Source: Curtobacterium sp. MCLR17_036 (lineage in GTDB: Bacteria > Actinomycetota > Actinomycetes > Actinomycetales > Microbacteriaceae). From it: a stretch of 64,000 bases of DNA. Shown in pieces: positions 17,559-26,074 of the stretch. The notes under the pieces were generated by a model that saw only the letters and a list, made by a program, of their open reading frames with translations, made no database searches and was not told the DNA's origin. Both the position numbers and the translations under genes were made by a program. The stretch is from NCBI RefSeq assembly GCF_003234445.2, contig NZ_CP126269.1, positions 2,418,001 to 2,482,000 on the forward strand, read 5' to 3'. Within the stretch, counting starts at the first letter, position 1. Every line of letters starts with the position of its first letter.

Positions 17559-18611
17559 TCAGACGGTCTCGTGCCGCGGGATCTCGAGCCAGAGGGCCAC
17601 GGAGTCGTCCTCGCCGTCCTCGTCGTCGTCCATGCCGGCGCCGAGCGCGGCCGACTCGCTCGCCGCGCCGTCGAGCCGCAGGCCCACGACCGTCACCGCG
17701 GCCTCGGCGCCCTCGCCCACGGTGCGGACGATGACGTTGTCGGCGTCGCGGGCCTGCCGGAGCGCCTCGGCGATGCGCGCGTGGATGCGTCGGACGTCCT
17801 CGGCGTCGAGGTCGTCGAGTCCCCCGTCGTCGTGCAGCTGGACGGTCGCACCCCGTCGCCGCAGCTGCATGACCTCGTCGCGGACGTCGTCGGAGAGCAG
17901 CGACCTGCCACGGATCTCGTCGCGGATCGCCTGCTCGAGGTTCAGGCACTCGGCGCGGTCGGCCTCGTCGAGGTCGCCGCACGAGTCGATGATCCGCTGC
18001 AGCATCGGCAGGGCCATGCGGGTGGTCTGGCGCAGGCGGAACTGCCGCTCGAACACGTGGGCGTCCTGCGCGGCCTGCCAGTCGGCGGTCTCCTGTTCGG
18101 CGCGCACGAGCTCGCGGGTGTTCCGGGTGGCCCGGCTCATCGCCGCGGCGAAGACCGTCGCGATCGCGACCCAGGCCACGCTGCCGAGCACGCCGAGCGA
18201 CCCGAGGGCGTCGAGCCCGGCCCACGCGACGGTGTGCACGGCGAGGAACAGCACGCCGACCCAGGCGAACGGGCCGCGGCCGCGCACCACGAGCACGACC
18301 ATGAGCGTGCCGACGGCGGCGATCCACCAGGTGACGTAGCCCGCACCCGGGGTGAGCTCGCCGACGACCGGGGCGGACACGACCGGCATCACGAGCGCGG
18401 TCGCCAGGGCGAAGCACGCGCTCCAGACCGGCAGCACCTTGCCCGGCACGAACAGCGCGGTGCCGGTCGCCGCGGCGTACAGCACCATGCAGGTGATGAC
18501 GGGGCCGACCTCGGTGACCCGCGACAGCGACGACAGCGCGAGCACCAGGTGGTAGACGGAGAAGAGCGAGGCGAGGCCGAGCGCGACGCTCGCCGGCAGC
18601 GAGACCCTCAC
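17559..18611 (-). CDS. Histidine-kinase-like membrane protein lacking kinase motifs
   Basis: 350 residues: five or six transmembrane helices in residues 1-170, then a coiled-coil-like stretch (SRATRNTRELVRAEQ... to about 215) and a cytoplasmic domain whose layout resembles a histidine kinase. No His phosphoacceptor motif and no N or G box of a GHKL ATPase are visible; an acidic insert (MDDDEDGEDD) sits near the end. It overlaps the preceding true kinase by 4 nt (GTGA), so the pair is translationally coupled. A pseudokinase that modulates or senses for its partner is inferred. The exact function is unknown. Confidence 0.6.
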   Translation of the reverse strand: MRVSLPASVALGLASLFSVYHLVLALSSLSRVTEVGPVITCMVLYAAATGTALFVPGKVLPVWSACFALATALVMPVVSAPVVGELTPGAGYVTWWIAAVGTLMVVLVVRGRGPFAWVGVLFLAVHTVAWAGLDALGSLGVLGSVAWVAIATVFAAAMSRATRNTRELVRAEQETADWQAAQDAHVFERQFRLRQTTRMALPMLQRIIDSCGDLDEADRAECLNLEQAIRDEIRGRSLLSDDVRDEVMQLRRRGATVQLHDDGGLDDLDAEDVRRIHARIAEALRQARDADNVIVRTVGEGAEAAVTVVGLRLDGAASESAALGAGMDDDEDGEDDSVALWLEIPRHETV

Positions 18612-20002
18612 GCGGATGCCCCCGATCCGGCCGCTGCCCCGGTCCAGCGCAGTTCGACGCGGGTACCGGCGCCGGGGGCCGTGTGCACCTCGGCCGTGCC
18701 CTCGACGGTGGTGATGCGCTCGATGATCGAGCGCCGCACGCCGAGCCGTTCGGACGGGATCGCCGCGACGTCGAAGCCGCGACCGTCGTCGCCCACCTCG
18801 ACCCGGACGCCGTCGCCGCGCTGCTCGATCCGGACCCACCGGTCGACGTCGGGGCCGCCGGCGTGCTGCACGCTGTTCACGGCGGCCTGCAGCGCCGCCG
18901 AGGCGAGGGCGTCGGCGACGGCGGCCGGCAGCCGGAGCGGCGCGGCGTGCGCTGGCCGGGGCGGCACGATGCGCACCGGCGCGGCGAGTGCACCGACGGC
19001 GTCCCCGATCCGCGTGCGGAGCTCGGCGAGGGTCACCGGGAGCGCTTCGCCGGGTCCGTCCGTCGCGGCGGCCTCGAGGTGGTCGATCGCGTTCCGGGCC
19101 ATCCGCGCGGCGAGCGTCTTCGCCTCGAGGGTGTCCGCGCGGGCGGCGGACAGCAGCGTCGTGAGCACGCTGTCGTGCACGATGGCGTCGACCTGGACCC
19201 GCTCGACCTCGGTCGCGTGCTCCCGGATCGCCAACGAGTACCGGCGGACGGCGGTGGACTGCGCGGAGTCGACGGCCGAGGCCGCGCGGCGCAGGACGAC
19301 CGCGATGACGAGGACGGCACCGCTGAGCAGCGCCGTGTAGACACCGTCGAGCAGCGCGCGGGTCAGCCCGACCTCGCCGCCGACCGGCGCGAGGCGCACC
19401 ACCACGTAGACCGCGGGGACGAGTGCCGTGTAGATCGTCGCGCGCCACGTGGCGAAGCCCATCGCTGCAGCGGTCGACCCGACGGTGCAGAACCACCACG
19501 GCCAGGGCTGCTGCCCCGCCGGGATCGGGTCCTGCACGGTGGCCGGCCAGCTGACGAGCGCGACGAGGAACAGCAGCGCGCAGACGATCTGCGCCAGCTG
19601 CGCGACCCGCGGCACGAACGCCGAGACGCCGACGAAGACGAACGAGGCGCCGAGCGCGAGCGCGACGAGCGGTCCCCAGAACGGGTCGAGCGACGGCAGC
19701 TGCTGCAGCACGGCCGGCGCGTCGACGATCCCGAGGCCGACCGCGGCCATGGCGAGCAGCACGGCGAACGCGCGCTCGACCGACGCCTGGGTGATCGAGG
19801 TGCGGACGTTGCGGGACGGGTCGCCGCCGAACGGTGCCGTGCCGTCGAGCCCCGGTGGGACCGGGCCGTGCTCAGGTGCGCCCGGCGAGGCGGGGACCGC
19901 ACCGGCCCGGGCGCCCGCCCGCCCGACCGGGGGACGCAGCGCGCCGGCCCCGGGGCCCACCGCTCCGGCGAACCCGGGCGCCGGCTCAGCCGCGGTCGCC
20001 AT
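18608..20002 (-). CDS. Sensor histidine kinase (HisKA_3/NarL-type)
   Basis: 464 residues. A Pro/Gly/Ala-rich cytoplasmic N-terminus (about 1-70), six or so transmembrane helices (75-240), then a dimerisation segment with VDAIVHDSVLTTLLSAARA, His at residue 276, and a GHKL ATPase domain with N376 in the N box and VGDDGRGFD at 403-411. It should autophosphorylate and pass phosphate to the response regulator encoded 5 nt upstream. The downstream coupling to a kinase-like protein suggests a three-part system. No periplasmic sensor domain is seen, so the stimulus probably lies in the membrane. Confidence 0.85.
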   Translation of the reverse strand: MATAAEPAPGFAGAVGPGAGALRPPVGRAGARAGAVPASPGAPEHGPVPPGLDGTAPFGGDPSRNVRTSITQASVERAFAVLLAMAAVGLGIVDAPAVLQQLPSLDPFWGPLVALALGASFVFVGVSAFVPRVAQLAQIVCALLFLVALVSWPATVQDPIPAGQQPWPWWFCTVGSTAAAMGFATWRATIYTALVPAVYVVVRLAPVGGEVGLTRALLDGVYTALLSGAVLVIAVVLRRAASAVDSAQSTAVRRYSLAIREHATEVERVQVDAIVHDSVLTTLLSAARADTLEAKTLAARMARNAIDHLEAAATDGPGEALPVTLAELRTRIGDAVGALAAPVRIVPPRPAHAAPLRLPAAVADALASAALQAAVNSVQHAGGPDVDRWVRIEQRGDGVRVEVGDDGRGFDVAAIPSERLGVRRSIIERITTVEGTAEVHTAPGAGTRVELRWTGAAAGSGASA

Positions 20003-20007
20003 CGGAC

Positions 20008-20724
20008 TCAGCGACCGTCGCCGTCGGGGTCGATCCCCGAGTCGAGCCCGGGCAGGATCCCGTCCTCGACCGCGCGGCGGAGCAGGTCGACCTTGGTCGG
20101 CGCGGGCCGGCCGACCTCGACGTACTTCACGCGGATGCGGTCGAGGTACTCGCGGGCGGTGGAGTACCCGATGCCGAGCTGCTGCGCGGCGAGCTTGAGC
20201 GGCAGGCCCGATGCGTAGAGGTGCAGGATCTCCCGCTCGCGGCGCCCGAGCTGCGCCTTCGCGAAGTCCCGGTCGGCGTCGATCGCGCTCGCCCACTCGA
20301 GGTTGTTGAGGACGTCCCCGCGCGCGACGGTCGCGACGGCGGCCATCACGGTCTTCGTCGCCGAGGACTTCGGGATGACGCCGGCAGCCCCTGCTGCCAG
20401 TGCCTCGCGGACGTTCGCGACGCGGTCGGCGATGGAGTGCACGAGCACCGCCGATCCGGTGCCCTGCACGCCCTTGACGTTCTCGGTGACGGTCGAGCCG
20501 TCGCCGAGGGACAGGTCGAGGACGACGACGTCGACCTCTCGCCCGTCGAGGTTCTCGACGTACTCGGGGACGCTCGCGGCGGTGAGCACCACCTCGAACC
20601 CCTCGTTCTGGCACGCCGCCTGGATCCCGAGCCGGACGGACTCGTGGTCGTCGACGATCGCGACCCGGACCGGCCTGGTGGCCGTCGCGGGTGTCTCGTT
20701 GGTGGTTGTCGTTCCTGCTGCCAC
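20008..20724 (-). CDS. LuxR/NarL-family response regulator
   Basis: 238 residues from the GTG at 20724, which has GAGAGG at good spacing; the longer frame lacks support. A receiver domain spans about residues 19-140 with acidic pocket VDD at 24-26 and phospho-acceptor D70 in VVVLDLSLGDG. A C-terminal helix-turn-helix lies at about 170-225 (ILHLYASGLPLKLAAQQLGIGYSTAREYLDRI), a shorter and unusual variant of the LuxR consensus. First gene of the triad with the two kinase-like proteins. Targets are not evident. Confidence 0.88.
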   Translation of the reverse strand: MAAGTTTTNETPATATRPVRVAIVDDHESVRLGIQAACQNEGFEVVLTAASVPEYVENLDGREVDVVVLDLSLGDGSTVTENVKGVQGTGSAVLVHSIADRVANVREALAAGAAGVIPKSSATKTVMAAVATVARGDVLNNLEWASAIDADRDFAKAQLGRREREILHLYASGLPLKLAAQQLGIGYSTAREYLDRIRVKYVEVGRPAPTKVDLLRRAVEDGILPGLDSGIDPDGDGR

Positions 20725-20889
20725 TGTGGCCTCTCGTCCCGATGCGCAGGCCCGGCCCCTGAAACCGGGTCGCCATCGAGTACCCAGGATACCCAGCCCG
20801 GACTCAGGTGGGGAGTCCGGACGGTGCGCCACGCGGCTCAGGTTCCCGCGCGCGGCCCCCGGCGGGACCCGCGCGACGCCGGGGCGACC

Positions 20890-22149
20890 TCAGCGCGTCG
20901 GCACGAGTCGGGCGACCGCCTCGAGGTGGTGCGTGTGCGGGAACAGGTCGAAGGCCCGCAGCGCCTCGAGCGTGTACCCCAGGTCCGCGAAGGTCGCGAC
21001 GTCGCGGGCGAGCGCGACGGGGTCGCAGGCGACGTAGACGACCTGTGCGGGTGCCAGTGCCGCGATCTGCTCGACGACCTGCCGACCGGCACCGGCGCGC
21101 GGCGGGTCGAGGACGACCGTGCCGGCGCGGAAGCGGTCCTGCTCGGCGCGCGAGGCGTTGGCCACCGTGTTCGCGAGCCAGCGGTCGACGCGCCCGGTCT
21201 CGGCGCGGGCGCCGATCCACTCGGACAGGTTCTCCTGCGCGTGCTCGGTCGCACGCCCCGCGCTCTCGACGCTCGTGATGCGCGCCTTCGGGCCGACGAG
21301 GTCGCCGAGCGCTGCGGCGAGCAGCCCGACACCGCCGTACAGGTCGAGGTGGGTGCCCTCGGGGTCGAGGCGGTCGCGGTCGACCAGGTCCTGCACGGCC
21401 TCGGTGAGCACGGTCGCCGCGGCGCGGTGCACCTGCCAGAAGCCGTTGTCGTCGACCTGGAACGTGCGCTCCCCGACGACCTCGGTCACGACCGTGGGCT
21501 TCTGCTCGTCGATGACGAGCCGTGCCCCCTCGGACCCGCTCGGCGCGAGGACGTCGATCACCGACGAGCCCGGCATCACCCCGCGGCCGAGCGGCGCGCT
21601 CTGCTGCACCGCGGCGCTCGCGAGCGGCAGGCTCGTGACGGGGATGACGGAGTGCGAACGGGCGGCGAACGGGCCGGCGGTGCCGTGCTCGTCGACGTGC
21701 AGCCGGACGCGGGTGCGCCAGCCGAGGCCGTTCGCGGCGTCGTCGCCGGGCGCCGCCTCGACGACGACGTCGTGGCCGAGCACCTCGGCGAGGTCCGTGC
21801 GGGCGAACCGCGCGAACGCGTCGACGAGGACGTCGTGCTTCAGCGTGCGCTGGTGGGCGAGGGCGATGTGCCCGAACTCGGCACCGCCCGGGCGCGTCTC
21901 GGGGTCGCGGTCGAGCGCGGCCTCCGGCCAGACGTGGTCGACGCGGTGCTCGCTCGGGGTGACGACGCTGACCGTGTCGGCGCGCCAGAACGACTTCTTG
22001 CGGTCCTCGGTCACCCGGGCGACGACGCGCTCCCCGGGGATCGCGTCCGACACGAAGACCACCCGTCCTTCGTGCCGTGCCACCGAGATGCCGCCGTGGG
22101 CGATCCCGGTGACGTCGAGTTCGAGCAGCGTGCCGACGGATTCACCCAT
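20890..22149 (-). CDS. TRAM-domain RNA (uracil-C5)-methyltransferase, TrmA/RlmD-like
   Basis: 419 residues: TRAM domain (about 1-60, LDVTGIAHGGISVARHEGRVVFVSDAIPGE), a central region, and a SAM-dependent methyltransferase domain with LDLYGGVGLLAAAL (SAM loop), VVLDPPRAGAGR and VYVACDPVALARD holding the nucleophilic Cys. The family methylates U at C5 in tRNA or 23S rRNA using SAM. Iron-sulphur Cys residues of E. coli RlmD are not seen. The start at 22149 lies 15 nt from the divergent maf start. Confidence 0.9.
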   Translation of the reverse strand: MGESVGTLLELDVTGIAHGGISVARHEGRVVFVSDAIPGERVVARVTEDRKKSFWRADTVSVVTPSEHRVDHVWPEAALDRDPETRPGGAEFGHIALAHQRTLKHDVLVDAFARFARTDLAEVLGHDVVVEAAPGDDAANGLGWRTRVRLHVDEHGTAGPFAARSHSVIPVTSLPLASAAVQQSAPLGRGVMPGSSVIDVLAPSGSEGARLVIDEQKPTVVTEVVGERTFQVDDNGFWQVHRAAATVLTEAVQDLVDRDRLDPEGTHLDLYGGVGLLAAALGDLVGPKARITSVESAGRATEHAQENLSEWIGARAETGRVDRWLANTVANASRAEQDRFRAGTVVLDPPRAGAGRQVVEQIAALAPAQVVYVACDPVALARDVATFADLGYTLEALRAFDLFPHTHHLEAVARLVPTR

Positions 22150-22163
22150 GGTGAGATGGTCCC

Positions 22164-22943
22164 ATGCGTCTGTACCTCGCGAGTACATCCCCCGCCCGCC
22201 GAGCCCTCCTCGCCCAGTCCGGGATCGAGCCGGTGCTCGTCTCCCCCGGGGTCGACGAGGACGCCGCCGGTGCCGCCGCCGCCGCGTCCCTCGGCCGTGA
22301 CCTGACCGGCCCCGAGCTCGTCTCGCTCCTCGCGGTCGCGAAGGCGTCGGCCGTCGCGGACGCCGCCGTCGCCGGCTCGCCGGTGGACGGCGTGGTGTTC
22401 GGCGGCGACTCCGCCTTCGAGGTCGACGGACGCCTGTACGGCAAGCCGCACGACCCGGCGGTCGCCCGGGATCGCTGGCGACAGATGCTCGCCGCCGGCG
22501 GCGGGACCCTGTGGAGCGGACACTGCGTCGTCGACCGGCGCCGCGATCTGGACCCGGCCACGGGACGGACGGGAGGCACGGGTCCGGCCCGCGCCGTGCC
22601 TCCCGTCCGCCCCCTGGTCACGTCGGCTGCCGGGGTCCCCGACCTGGGTGACGTCGCGCCCGGCGGTTCGGCGCTGGCCGCCGCGGGCGACCGCGTGGTC
22701 GCGGTCGACAGCGCGGTGCTCACCTTCGCCGACGACGTCTCGGCGGACGAGATCGACGCGTACGTCGCGACCGGCGAGCCGCTCGAGGTCGCGGGCGCGT
22801 TCACCATCGACGGGCGGGCGGCGGCGTACATCACCCGGATCGACGGCGCGCCCTCCGCCGTGATCGGCATGTCGCTGCCGGTGCTGCGGTCGATGCTCCT
22901 GCGGGGCTCCGGGATCGACTGGCACGACCTCTGGTCGCTGTAG
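22164..22943 (+). CDS. maf: Maf family nucleotide pyrophosphatase with an internal insertion
   Basis: 259 residues, about 45 longer than usual. The N-terminal LYLASTSPARRALLAQSGIEP, the GGDS motif and the GRLYGKPHDP segment are typical of Maf (dTTP/UTP pyrophosphatase, house-cleaning of non-canonical nucleotides). After GTLWSGHCVVD (residue about 130) the sequence runs through some 50 low-complexity residues before returning to family sequence at VAVDSAVLTFADDVS. The DNA of this insert contains a family-D palindrome (22567-22608). The frame is intact and the C-terminus is normal (GEPLEVAGAFTIDG, VIGMSLPVL), so the enzyme may still be active. Confidence 0.88.
   Translation: MRLYLASTSPARRALLAQSGIEPVLVSPGVDEDAAGAAAAASLGRDLTGPELVSLLAVAKASAVADAAVAGSPVDGVVFGGDSAFEVDGRLYGKPHDPAVARDRWRQMLAAGGGTLWSGHCVVDRRRDLDPATGRTGGTGPARAVPPVRPLVTSAAGVPDLGDVAPGGSALAAAGDRVVAVDSAVLTFADDVSADEIDAYVATGEPLEVAGAFTIDGRAAAYITRIDGAPSAVIGMSLPVLRSMLLRGSGIDWHDLWSL
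22567..22608. repeat. Family-D palindrome inside maf
   Basis: GGACGGGAGGCACGG at 22567-22581 and the exact complement at 22594-22608, loop of 12 nt. It encodes residues about 135-149 of Maf. Elsewhere in the window this palindrome occurs only after genes. Confidence 0.8.
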
Positions 22944-23008
22944 ACATCCACACTGTGCGGGGCTGGTTCTTTGTCGATGCCGGTCAATTCGTCCCGCGAC
23001 CGCACGAA

Positions 23009-23014
23009 TACGCT
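23009..23014 (+). promoter_or_regulatory. -10 hexamer TACGCT, carboxylase alpha subunit
   Basis: TACGCT with 8 nt to the ATG at 23023. Confidence 0.4.
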
Positions 23015-23022
23015 GATGTCTC

Positions 23023-24798
23023 ATGCCCCGTATCAGCAAGGTCCTCATCGCGAACCGCGGCGAGATCGCCGTCCGCATCATCCGCGCGGCCCGCGACGCA
23101 GGCAAGGCATCGGTCGCGGTCTACGCCGACCAGGACCGTGACGCCCTCCACGCACGCCTCGCTGACGAGGCCTACGCGCTGAACGGCACCACGAGCGCCG
23201 ACACCTACCTCGTCATCGACAAGATCATCTCGGTGGCCCGTCGCTCCGGCGCCGACGCCGTGCACCCGGGCTACGGGTTCCTGGCCGAGAACGCCGACTT
23301 CGCCCGCGCCGTCATCGACGCGGGGCTGACCTGGATCGGTCCGTCGCCGGAGTCCATCGAGCGCCTCGGCGACAAGGTCTCCGCCCGCCACGTCGCCGAG
23401 AAGGTGGGCGCACCGCTCGCTCCCGGCACCATCGAGCCCGTGCAGGACGTGTCCGAGGTCTTCGACTTCGTCGACCAGGTCGGGCTGCCCGTCGCGATCA
23501 AGGCCGCGTTCGGCGGCGGCGGCCGCGGGCTCAAGGTCGTGCGGGACCGTGCCTCGGTCGAGGAGCTCTTCGAGTCGGCCACGCGCGAGGCCATCGCGGC
23601 GTTCGGCCGCGGCGAGTGCTTCGTCGAGAAGTACCTCGACAAGCCGCGCCACGTCGAGACCCAGTGCCTCGCCGACGAGCACGGCAACGTCGTCGTCGTC
23701 TCGACGCGCGACTGCTCGCTGCAGCGTCGCCACCAGAAGCTCGTCGAGGAGGCCCCCGCGCCGTACCTGACCGACGCGCAGCAGGAGCGACTGTACGAGT
23801 CGTCGAAGGCGATCCTGCGCGAGGTCGGCTACGTCGGCGCCGGCACCTGCGAGTTCCTCATCGGGGCCGACGGCACCGTGTCGTTCCTCGAGGTGAACAC
23901 CCGCCTGCAGGTCGAGCACTGCGTGTCGGAAGAGGTCACCGGCATCGACCTCGTCCGCGAGCAGTTCCGGATCGCCGAGGGCGGCACGCTCGACTACTCC
24001 GACCCGGCGCCCCGCGGGCACTCGTTCGAGTTCCGCATCAACGGCGAGGACCCGGGCCGCAACTTCTTCCCCGCGCCCGGCCCCGTGCACGCGTTCAACG
24101 CGCCGTCGGGCCCCGGCGTCCGCGTCGACTCCGGCGTCGTGTCCGGCGACGTCGTGTCCGGCTCGTTCGACTCGATGCTCGCGAAGCTCGTCGTCACCGG
24201 CGCCACGCGCGCCGAGGCCCTGGAACGCTCGCGTCGGGCTCTCGCCGAGTTCGAGGTCACCGGCCTGCCGACCGTGCTGCCGTTCCACCGCGCGGTCGTG
24301 TCGGACCCGGCCTTCGCGACCCCCGACGACGAGCCGTTCTCCGTGTACACGCAGTGGATCGAGACCGACTTCCAGAACGACATCCCGGCGTGGAGCGGCT
24401 CCCCCGAGGAGCTCCCCGCCCCGGCCGCCCGCGAGAGCGTCGTCGTCGAGGTGCAGGGCAAGCGCATCGAGGTCACGATGCCGTCGATCGTCGGCGGTGG
24501 CGTGGCCGCGGGTCGTCGTCCCGCCGGTCCCTCCGCTCCCCCGAAGCGCCGCTCGTCGGCCGTGCGCGGCGGCGTCGCGGGGTCGGGCGGGTCCGTCGCC
24601 TCGCCGATGCAGGCCACCGTCGTGAAGCTCGCGGTCGCCGAGGGCGACACCGTGGTGAAGGGCGACCTGCTCGTCGTCCTCGAGGCCATGAAGATGGAGC
24701 AGCCCGTCCAGGCCCACAAGGACGGCGTCGTCACGAGCCTGAACGCCCCGGTCGGCCAGACGATCTCGTCCGGCCACGTGCTGCTCGAGCTCGCGTAG
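23023..24798 (+). CDS. accC: Acyl-CoA carboxylase alpha subunit (biotin carboxylase + BCCP)
   Basis: 591 residues, the size of AccA3/PccA of actinobacteria. Biotin carboxylase N-terminal domain with [21 protein letters not shown]-grasp domain with [13 protein letters not shown] and [12 protein letters not shown], a linker (about 465-520), and a biotinyl domain with [11 protein letters not shown], biotinyl Lys near residue 557. It carboxylates biotin with ATP and bicarbonate; AccD5/AccE at 15-16.9 kb transfer the group to acyl-CoA. BirA at 14.1-14.9 kb should biotinylate it. Followed by palindrome B1 that may terminate transcription. Confidence 0.94.
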   Translation: MPRISKVLIANRGEIAVRIIRAARDAGKASVAVYADQDRDALHARLADEAYALNGTTSADTYLVIDKIISVARRSGADAVHPGYGFLAENADFARAVIDAGLTWIGPSPESIERLGDKVSARHVAEKVGAPLAPGTIEPVQDVSEVFDFVDQVGLPVAIKAAFGGGGRGLKVVRDRASVEELFESATREAIAAFGRGECFVEKYLDKPRHVETQCLADEHGNVVVVSTRDCSLQRRHQKLVEEAPAPYLTDAQQERLYESSKAILREVGYVGAGTCEFLIGADGTVSFLEVNTRLQVEHCVSEEVTGIDLVREQFRIAEGGTLDYSDPAPRGHSFEFRINGEDPGRNFFPAPGPVHAFNAPSGPGVRVDSGVVSGDVVSGSFDSMLAKLVVTGATRAEALERSRRALAEFEVTGLPTVLPFHRAVVSDPAFATPDDEPFSVYTQWIETDFQNDIPAWSGSPEELPAPAARESVVVEVQGKRIEVTMPSIVGGGVAAGRRPAGPSAPPKRRSSAVRGGVAGSGGSVASPMQATVVKLAVAEGDTVVKGDLLVVLEAMKMEQPVQAHKDGVVTSLNAPVGQTISSGHVLLELA

Positions 24799-24837
24799 CG
24801 GCGGCTGCGACGCGCTCCGCTGGCGCGAATCCTCTTT

Positions 24838-24897
24838 GCACAACCAAAGTCACCCCGAACCGCACGATCGCGTGGTTCGGGGTGACTTTGGTTGTGC
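24838..24897. repeat. Family-B palindrome B1
   Basis: Perfect 24-bp arms (outer part GCACAACCAAAGTCACC) around a 12-nt loop, between the convergent carboxylase and AbiEi/DUF559-type genes. A related copy, B2, lies at 25981-26038. Confidence 0.85.
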
Positions 24898-24918
24898 GCC
24901 GTGCTCCGCCCAACGGCG

Positions 24919-25872
24919 TCATCGGAGTCTGTGGAACGTCCGAGTCGTCGTTGGCAGGCCTGCGGCGAGCAGGACTCCGCGCAATGTCTCGGCGTCGTTC
25001 GCCTCGTCCCAGCCGAACCGGCCGACGGAACGGACGTCGGGGTGCCGACGGAGTCGGTCCTCGCGACGCTTCTCCGCGACGACGACGTCGGCCGAGGACG
25101 TTCCCGCCGGGCGGAGGGCCGGGTCGGTGTACTTGCTCCGACCGTCGAACTCGAGGACCACACCGTGCTCGGGGAACCAGAAGTCGACCCGACCGATGAA
25201 CCCCGCCGCGTCGCGGAACTCCTGCTGCAGGACCGGCCGAGGGGCGCCGACCTCGTCGAGCGCGACCCTCGCCACCGATTCGCCCGGCGATCCGCTGGCT
25301 GCGTCCGCGAGCTCGATCGCCACCTCGGCCCGATGCTTGCCGTGGACGGCCTCGCGGCTCGCCAACTCGAGCCGGAAGGCCCGCGGGGTGACGCCGCACC
25401 GCAGCGCCACGTCGAGGGCGGGCACCGAGATGCGGAGCTCGTAGGAGATCGCCACGTCGACGACGGTGGTGAGCAGATCGGTGAGGGCCCGCCCGTTCGC
25501 GACCATCACCTGGGTGCGCAGCGTCCTGCCCCTGCCCGGACGCTTGCGGACGTGCGTGAGCGCCTGCGAGGTCGTGCGTCGGGGGTCGATGACCTCGACG
25601 ACATCCGGGAACTCACCGCGCCACGGTAACCCGTGCAGCGCCGCGGCCGAGGCGTGCGACACCACGAGCCGCCCGTCCAAGCGGTCATGGACGGCCTTGA
25701 TGCGAGCGATGTGTCGCTCGCCGGGAGTCGCGCGACGCCAGTCGGCGGCGTCGACGAAGCGCCCGGGCGTGAGCCGGACCAGTCGTCCCGCGTCGACCCC
25801 ACGACGGTGGTCACGACCGGTTCTGCCGGTCGGGTCCGCGGAACCGCCACGGATGATCGTGAGTCGTGTCAT
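24919..25872 (-). CDS. AbiEi-like N-terminal / DUF559-like C-terminal protein
   Basis: 317 residues. The N-terminal part (about 30-130: LVRLTPGRFVDAADW, RLVVSHASAAALHGLPW) resembles the helix-turn-helix and AbiEi region of type IV antitoxin-like proteins; the C-terminal part (about 225-317: IGRVDFWFPEHGVVLEFDGRSKY ... EKRREDRLRR ... GRFGWDEA) has the D-x(n)-EFDG-K pattern of DUF559/Vsr-like nuclease folds. No AbiEii toxin partner is adjacent. Function unknown; regulation or a defence or nuclease role is possible. The ATG at 25872 is chosen because upstream sequence is low-quality coding and includes palindrome B2. Bracketed by B1 and B2. Confidence 0.7.
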   Translation of the reverse strand: MTRLTIIRGGSADPTGRTGRDHRRGVDAGRLVRLTPGRFVDAADWRRATPGERHIARIKAVHDRLDGRLVVSHASAAALHGLPWRGEFPDVVEVIDPRRTTSQALTHVRKRPGRGRTLRTQVMVANGRALTDLLTTVVDVAISYELRISVPALDVALRCGVTPRAFRLELASREAVHGKHRAEVAIELADAASGSPGESVARVALDEVGAPRPVLQQEFRDAAGFIGRVDFWFPEHGVVLEFDGRSKYTDPALRPAGTSSADVVVAEKRREDRLRRHPDVRSVGRFGWDEANDAETLRGVLLAAGLPTTTRTFHRLR

Positions 25873-25980
25873 GCCGGTACGGTGCCCGGCCCACCGACGA
25901 TGTCCTCGGCTCGACCACTCACCTGTGGACACAGTGCATCGGATGCCCACTTGTGGACGGCTACCGGCCGTGCGGCCGCG

Positions 25981-26038
25981 CACAACCAAAGTGACCGCAA
26001 ACCGCGTGTTCGTGCGGTTCGAGGTCACTTTGGTTGTG
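25981..26038. repeat. Family-B palindrome B2
   Basis: Arms of 25 bp (outer part CACAACCAAAGTGACC) with two mismatches, loop GTGTTCGT. It follows the phosphomannomutase-type gene and precedes the AbiEi/DUF559-like gene. Outer arms match B1 almost exactly, inner arms differ. Confidence 0.85.
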
Positions 26039-26074
26039 GGAAGCGCAACGGCACCGCCCGGGGGCGGCCCGCGC

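Noticed and set aside
24919..26028. Longer start for the AbiEi/DUF559-type gene at 26028
   Set aside because: The extra N-terminus would be coded by palindrome B2 and unlikely sequence; the family-like protein begins at the ATG at 25872.
24838..26038. Insertion sequence with terminal inverted repeats
   Set aside because: B1 and B2 are each internally palindromic, the enclosed gene has no transposase motif, and no target-site duplication is evident.
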